From NCBI GenBank assembly GCA_031549525.1, contig JAVBPQ010000153.1, positions 1-9,805 of the forward strand: a stretch of 9,805 nt of DNA, read 5' to 3'. Shown here one piece after another: positions 6,774 to 9,805 of the stretch (within the stretch, counting starts at the first letter, position 1; each line of letters opens with the position of its first letter). This DNA is from WQUF01 sp031549525 (lineage in GTDB: Bacteria; Bacillota; Clostridia; Clostridiales; Clostridiaceae). Below the pieces are notes generated by a model, which made no database searches, was not told where the DNA came from, and saw only the letters and a program-made list of their open reading frames with translations. The position numbers and the translations under genes were made by a program.

Positions 6774-7679
6774 TTAATACTTTTGCTCCAGCGTGTTGAG
6801 GAATTTATCTAATTCCCTCTCATCCATGTGGAAACCATGTTTATCCTCAGGATATGCACCAGTACGAACATCACTAGCCCATGCACCATATGCAGTAGCT
6901 GCCCACTTAAAGAAATCAGCATATACTTTAGCGTGAGAAGCAAGCGAAGGCATCATATTGAACGTGTCAAAATCCACCATCTCGCAACCATCAGCAGCGC
7001 CACCAGCAGCGATAGATATTACAGGTACACGTAATTTCTTGGCAATAGCGTTGGTAACTTCAATAGGAGTCAACTCAATTGTCATAGCCATCATACCATT
7101 CTCTTGATACTCATAAGCCATACGAAATACTTTCATAGCATCTTCAGCAGTCTTACCTAGTCGTTTATATCCACCATGTCTGCTAGTCTGCCATCCAGAC
7201 AAAGCGCCAACATGACCGAACACAACCAGATGGTTATCAGCCATGTACTTTAGTGTCTCATTGCTAACTCCCATAGGTAAAAGTGAGTCAGCACCATTAG
7301 CCATATACAAGGAGCCGTTCTTTAAAGCCTCTTCCTTGGAACAAAAAGTTGGAGTCTGCATGTAGAAATTGATATGGATATTTTGAGCAGCACCTCGGAT
7401 AGTGCGAATCCACCAAGGGGCATTTGCAATTTGCATTTCTGTATTCTCTCCAGGAACAGTAAGGCGCAAGATGTCACAGCCAGCCATCTCAGCAGCCATA
7501 GCAAAATATTGATCTCTGTTAGCTGGACATACCTGAACGAGCTTTTTTCCCTCGTCTTTGCACTGTTGCAAGTAATTAATAGTCTTGCGGCCCTTCTTCA
7601 TCTTAGAAGCTTGAACCTTTTTATCTTCCTTAGCAATTTCAATCTCTGGAACATTTGCATTTTCAGTATCAGTTGCCAT
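6774..7679 (-). CDS. PanB-superfamily protein (ketopantoate hydroxymethyltransferase-like), probably altered function
   Basis: A 301-residue protein recognisable as PanB-like (PEP mutase/isocitrate lyase TIM-barrel superfamily) from TINYLQQCKDEGKK at the start of the domain, VVFGHVGALSGW...HGGYKRLGK (153-176), IELTPIEVTNAIAKKLRVPVISI (201-223) and the ending GAYPEDKHGFHM. H156 and E202 match conserved PanB positions. By my manual comparison with remembered E. coli PanB, the Mg2+-binding places differ: the GDS motif is replaced near LTVPGE (73-78), the Asp of LADLPF near FYMQTP, and KIEGG near LLPMGV. Genuine ketopantoate synthesis is therefore doubtful. A charged extension of about 30 residues precedes the domain. 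The start is supported by GGGGAGGAA (7693-7685), 5 bases from the ATG. It heads an operon with the SDR gene, next to a LuxR-type regulator. The family call is firm, the function unknown. Confidence 0.85.
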   Translation of the reverse strand: MATDTENANVPEIEIAKEDKKVQASKMKKGRKTINYLQQCKDEGKKLVQVCPANRDQYFAMAAEMAGCDILRLTVPGENTEMQIANAPWWIRTIRGAAQNIHINFYMQTPTFCSKEEALKNGSLYMANGADSLLPMGVSNETLKYMADNHLVVFGHVGALSGWQTSRHGGYKRLGKTAEDAMKVFRMAYEYQENGMMAMTIELTPIEVTNAIAKKLRVPVISIAAGGAADGCEMVDFDTFNMMPSLASHAKVYADFFKWAATAYGAWASDVRTGAYPEDKHGFHMDERELDKFLNTLEQKY

Positions 7680-7684
7680 ATTAA

Positions 7685-7774
7685 TTCCTCCCCTATATTT
7701 TACTTATTTGTATTCATCAGATGATTAGAGTATAAAGTTATTTTTTTTATGTGTATATACATAAAATTATGTAT
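7685..7774 (-). promoter_or_regulatory. Promoter and candidate LuxR-type operator of the PanB-like/SDR operon
   Basis: On the - strand a TATACT -10 (7734-7729) is preceded, at 17 bases, by TATACA (7757-7752), a 4/6 match to -35. Overlapping the upstream edge of the -35 is the palindrome ATACATAAAATTATGTAT (7757-7774), with 8-bp perfect arms around two bases. With a start near 7722 the palindrome is centred at about -43, the classical position for LuxR-family activators that touch RNA polymerase. The next gene upstream encodes such a protein. A GTATATAC palindrome (7753-7760) partly overlaps. The strong RBS GGGGAGGAA is at 7693-7685. The operator assignment is inference. Confidence 0.5.
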
Positions 7775-7781
7775 TTTATCA

Positions 7782-7820
7782 TAAAAAATAGTGACAATGC
7801 AGGTTTTGCAGTGCCACTAT
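7782..7820 (-). terminator. Intrinsic terminator of the luxR-type gene
   Basis: On the - strand ATAGTGGCACTGCA (7820-7807) pairs with TGCATTGTCACTAT (7801-7788) around a 5-base loop. There is one G-U pair and one C/U mismatch, followed by TTTTTA. The stem begins at the regulator's stop codon (TAG, 7819-7817), so coding sequence and terminator overlap. Confidence 0.85.
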
Positions 7821-8584
7821 TCTATATTTTTATGTATAAATTTTAAAATTAATTCCTGTCTATTGGATACATTGAGCTTAGTATAGATATTTGCAATATG
7901 CCTATATACTGTTGACAGGCTTATATATAATTTTTTACTTATATTCATAGTAGTGATTCCATTGCACAATAATTCTATAATCTCCCTCTCCCTTTTAGAA
8001 AGAGGAGTTTGATTTTTTGAATTATTGATGTAGTTGCTATCTGTTACTGTTAAGACAAATAAATTCTTATGAAGATTATCTAGATGAGCTTGCATTATTT
8101 CCATAATGTTCACCTCTTCATATGTATATCCTCTATTATCAGTGCGATCCAATGTGAAAGCACTTTTCATAAAATTGTCATTAGAATGTAGCCCAAAACC
8201 TAAGCTGTAATGAATTCCTTGAGGTCTTATATAATCGTTTACAAATTCATCACGTTCAGAATCAATCCAATCATGTACACCATTTGAAAAATTAAAATCA
8301 GCAAAATAGTTATCAACTTTAGATAAGATGGAATAGCGACCATTTTCTATCTTAGAATAATACTCAAGGTAAGCTTTGCTCCATCTTTTGTCCACTCCAA
8401 ACAAAACCTCATCGTATATCTTTTTATTATCATTTATAAAATATATACGCGCTTGATCATATGGTATCAATGAATATATCTTTTTTACTATCTGTATACA
8501 AAACTCCCTTGGCTCTCGAATATTACCACTATCTAGCAAAAATTCGTGCATCTTAACCCATGGTAACTTACCTAAATAATCCAT
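7817..8584 (-). CDS. LuxR-family transcriptional regulator
   Basis: A 255-residue regulator. The C-terminal part (about 193-255) is a LuxR/GerE helix-turn-helix, with LSKREREIIELLCNGITTMNIS leading to the recognition helix in SLSTVYRHIANIYTKLNV. The N-terminal 180 residues show no receiver-domain phosphorylation pattern. The mixed aromatic and charged segments (PYDQARIYFI, YSLGFGLHSNDNF, SAFTLDRT) look like a GAF/PAS-type or autoinducer-domain-like sensor, but I cannot assign a ligand. The ATG at 8584 has AAGGGGA about 8 bases upstream. It is transcribed toward the PanB-like operon and ends in its own terminator about 100 bases before that operon begins, so it probably acts as a local regulator. 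Sampled G+C is clearly lower than in the operon it faces (15 of 60 bases at 8401-8460). Confidence 0.9.
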   Translation of the reverse strand: MDYLGKLPWVKMHEFLLDSGNIREPREFCIQIVKKIYSLIPYDQARIYFINDNKKIYDEVLFGVDKRWSKAYLEYYSKIENGRYSILSKVDNYFADFNFSNGVHDWIDSERDEFVNDYIRPQGIHYSLGFGLHSNDNFMKSAFTLDRTDNRGYTYEEVNIMEIMQAHLDNLHKNLFVLTVTDSNYINNSKNQTPLSKREREIIELLCNGITTMNISKKLYISLSTVYRHIANIYTKLNVSNRQELILKFIHKNIE

Positions 8585-8629
8585 TTTACTATCCCCTTGT
8601 TAACTACTATAAAAATCACTTTTACAATC

Positions 8630-8671
8630 ATTATATCAAATTTTTATAGTATAAACTCATCTATTTGACAA
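8630..8671 (-). promoter_or_regulatory. Promoter region of the luxR-type gene
   Basis: Two overlapping candidates can be read on the - strand. The better one is an extended -10, TGATATAAT (8638-8630), with a full TATAAT and the TGn element but no good -35. It would start transcription near 8623, about 39 bases before the ATG. The other is TTGTCA (8671-8666), 17 bases, then TATAAA (8648-8643). Confidence 0.6.
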
Positions 8672-8693
8672 TAATAAATACATATGATATTAA
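8665..8693 (+). promoter_or_regulatory. Candidate forward promoter facing the palindrome and mini-ORF
   Basis: A perfect -35 TTGACA (8665-8670) is followed after 17 bases by TATTAA (8688-8693), a weak 4/6 -10. The same TTGACAA heptamer supplies the TTGTCA of the opposing luxR candidate promoter. Transcription would begin near 8700, inside the palindrome at 8692-8726, which fits a repressible promoter. Confidence 0.4.
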
Positions 8694-8726
8694 TATACTT
8701 ATAAGTTTGCAACTTGTAAGTATATT
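8692..8726. repeat. 35-bp near-perfect palindrome, candidate operator
   Basis: Sixteen-base arms (8692-8707 and 8711-8726) pair around the triplet TGC, with a single G-U or mismatch position. Inside are two 10-bp palindromic units, ACTTATAAGT (8698-8707) and ACTTGTAAGT (8711-8720, imperfect), with centres 13 bp apart. It lies just downstream of a candidate promoter and just before an AAGGAG site. This could be a repressor operator (MarR or HxlR-like sites are of this kind), or an RNA hairpin upstream of the ribosome-binding site. Confidence 0.6.
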
Positions 8727-8740
8727 TAAGGAGAATCTAA

Positions 8741-8782
8741 ATGTTTTTTGACAGAAGTATGGAATTAAAAAAGCGAATTTAA
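8741..8782 (+). CDS. 13-codon mini-ORF with good RBS; leader peptide or start of a lost gene
   Basis: The ATG at 8741 has AAGGAG (8728-8733) at an ideal 7-base spacing and follows a candidate promoter and palindrome. It encodes MFFDRSMELKKRI and stops at TAA 8780-8782. The in-frame heptamer A AAA AAG (8767-8773) is a classical slippery sequence, but a -1 shift reaches a stop after four codons. In the +1 frame the next 39 codons (8775-8891) are open, so a single-base change may have truncated a small protein, though the open frame resembles nothing I know. It may be translated as a leader peptide, or be the surviving 5' end of a deleted gene. There is no family evidence. Confidence 0.3.
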   Translation: MFFDRSMELKKRI

Positions 8783-9050
8783 ATTAGTTCAATCGTGGAA
8801 TTTTAGAATTTTAAATGTGCATACTTTTAAAAAATTTCGTTCAGAATTTTTGCGTTTATTCAGGACTTTAGCAATTAAAATAAAAAATATGTAAAATATC
8901 AGTTAATAAAATTTAATATTTTATGGTTTTTTAAATTAAATTTGATATTCTTGTTATTTGATAACATGACTAAAAATCTTGAAATCTCTATCTAATTGAG
9001 TCGAAATTTAAGATTAAATTTATTTTGCTATGAAGAAATCCCTTACATTG

Positions 9051-9064
9051 CAGGCTCTCGCCTG
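9051..9064. other. G+C-rich mini-hairpin downstream of the ParB-like gene
   Basis: CAGGC (9051-9055) pairs with GCCTG (9060-9064). On the - strand, the strand of the ParB-like gene, the loop is GAGA, a stable GNRA tetraloop, but no T-run follows. On the + strand the hairpin is followed by GTTTTGT, weakly terminator-like. Its G+C content stands out from the surrounding A+T-rich DNA. A weaker TTCTT...AAGAA stem lies at 9079-9094. Role unclear. Confidence 0.35.
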
Positions 9065-9100
9065 GTTTTGTATCAGAGTTCTTGTTTTTAAGAATAGAGA

Positions 9101-9805
9101 CTATAATTTGGCTAATTCTTCAAGGGATCTTGCAATCATTCTCTTATGAGATATTTCAGATACAGTTTGTGCTCTTAAATATATATCCATCAAGTTTTCA
9201 TCATACTTCACTCTAAGAAAATTATTCATCCTAGATTTTTGAGATTTTCTCTTCTTGCCATCATCTTTTTCCTTGAGCATTGCTTCATTTATCTCTGCTA
9301 CTTTATCAACAAATGAACCTACATACTCCTTATGAACCTTTATTGAGAATGTTATATCAGTAGGTGCATAGGTATTCATCCTTTCTGCTACTTTCTTTAT
9401 ACCATCTTCTTTTATATTATTCTTTGAACAAAGGATCTTAAGGGTTCTTATATCATTTAACTTCTTTATTCCAAGGGTTTCAATTATCCTAAGTTGAGTC
9501 TCATGGTTTACCTTAGCTAGATTTAAACCTGCTGCATTTGTTAATTTATTATCCCATACCAAAGCTTGAGCCTCAAGGCATAGCTTGTTTAAAGTCAAAG
9601 CATTATATACAGAAGTTTTGCTAAGATCAAATTCCTCCATAAGCTGTTTAGTTAAGCTTTTTTTATCCTTTCTATATTTATCAGTTCTAGATAGAATTTG
9701 ATGCCTTTCATAAATTGCTCTATAGAGAAACTTCTTATCAACATGCTTTCTTTCAGTTAAAAGAGAATCTATCATCATAGAGCGAAGATAATATTCACTT
9801 GTAGT
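9101..9805 (-). CDS. ParB/Spo0J-like DNA-binding protein, 5' end beyond the window
   Basis: The frame stays open to the right edge (nine more codons above the first internal ATG at 9778, which has no ribosome-binding site), so this is the C-terminal part, 234 codons in view. Counting from that ATG, residues 40-66 (KSLTKQLMEEFDLSKTSVYNALTLNKL) form a helix-turn-helix of the ParB/KorB type. The following LEAQALVWDNKLTNAAGLNLAKV matches the segment that in ParB proteins reads like 'evq.lv..gkls.g.a..l..l'. The N-terminal CTP-binding/nuclease-like domain would lie outside the window. The C-terminal region is Lys-rich (KEKDDGKKRKSQKSR) and unassigned. Such proteins serve plasmid or chromosome partition, or act as regulators on mobile elements. 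No ParA partner lies downstream. The family call is from motif resemblance only. Confidence 0.65.
   Translation of the reverse strand, partial: TTSEYYLRSMMIDSLLTERKHVDKKFLYRAIYERHQILSRTDKYRKDKKSLTKQLMEEFDLSKTSVYNALTLNKLCLEAQALVWDNKLTNAAGLNLAKVNHETQLRIIETLGIKKLNDIRTLKILCSKNNIKEDGIKKVAERMNTYAPTDITFSIKVHKEYVGSFVDKVAEINEAMLKEKDDGKKRKSQKSRMNNFLRVKYDENLMDIYLRAQTVSEISHKRMIARSLEELAKL

Larger units (their letters stand above)
8585..9100. other. Gene-poor A+T-rich stretch between the luxR-type and ParB-like genes
   Basis: About 516 bases with no ORF of convincing length. It contains the luxR promoter region (8630-8671), an opposing promoter, a 35-bp palindrome and a 13-codon ORF (8665-8782), small palindromes at 8952-8966 (TGTTAT-TTG-ATAACA) and 9004-9021 (AAATTTAA-GA-TTAAATTT), and a G+C-rich mini-hairpin at 9051-9064. 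A 39-codon open stretch follows in another frame (8775-8894), but it lacks a start codon and is not called. Confidence 0.75.

Noticed and set aside
7714..7720. CTGATGA on the - strand, as in a hammerhead ribozyme core
   Set aside because: No GAAA core element or supporting stems follow at the needed positions; it is an isolated heptamer.
7374..7724. + strand open frame (116 codons) opposite the PanB-like 5' end
   Set aside because: It runs antisense through the PanB-like coding region and its promoter, with Ser/Leu/Phe-rich shadow composition and no start signal.
8775..8894. 39-codon open stretch after the mini-ORF as a separate gene
   Set aside because: No start codon near its beginning, no ribosome-binding site, and the translated sequence matches no family I recognise; mentioned only as a possible frameshifted tail.
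9045..9100. tRNA or structured RNA gene around the G+C-rich hairpin
   Set aside because: No cloverleaf with acceptor, anticodon and T arms could be drawn; only two short stems are present.

Overview
The window looks like low-GC Firmicutes DNA, most likely from a Clostridium-type anaerobe. Intergenic regions are very A+T rich, Shine-Dalgarno sites are strong (AGGAGG, GGGGAGG), sigma-A-like promoters can be read, the solute-binding protein has a Gram-positive-style lipobox, and intrinsic terminators separate the units. No rRNA, tRNA or complete transposase was seen.

Layout. Positions 1-4663 (+ strand) hold a carbohydrate uptake and catabolism unit. It contains the C-terminal half of a two-domain sugar ABC ATPase, an RbsC-type permease and a lipoprotein sugar-binding protein. 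After a terminator-like hairpin come a Gfo/Idh/MocA NAD(P)-dependent sugar/polyol dehydrogenase and a xylose-isomerase-like TIM-barrel isomerase/epimerase. This fits import of a sugar or cyclitol that is then oxidised and isomerised. The sequence does not identify the substrate.

Positions 4664-5177 hold no gene. They contain a strong hairpin after the sugar unit, a small inverted-repeat element with TGTC...GACA ends, a two-repeat CRISPR-like array with no cas gene in view, and the terminator of the next gene.

Positions 5178-8584 (- strand) hold a second module read leftward: a LuxR-type regulator, then a PanB-superfamily protein and an SDR oxidoreductase in one operon, then a nitroreductase with its own promoter. 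The PanB-like protein keeps the family fold signature but appears to lack the metal ligands of ketopantoate hydroxymethyltransferase, so it probably does something else. A palindrome centred about 43 bp upstream of the predicted PanB-like start site suggests direct control by the adjacent LuxR-type protein. The PanB-like and SDR genes are visibly more G+C rich than the regulator.

Positions 8585-9100 hold no substantial gene. They contain the luxR promoter, an opposing promoter, a 35-bp near-perfect palindrome and a 13-codon ORF with a good ribosome-binding site, perhaps the remains of a regulated gene. From 9101 to the right edge is the 3' part of a ParB/Spo0J-like DNA-binding protein gene (- strand), hinting at a plasmid or integrated element beyond the window.

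Most notable for follow-up: the orphan CRISPR-like mini-array, the PanB-like/SDR/LuxR module, the structured leader of the Gfo/Idh gene, and the palindrome plus mini-ORF at 8665-8782.
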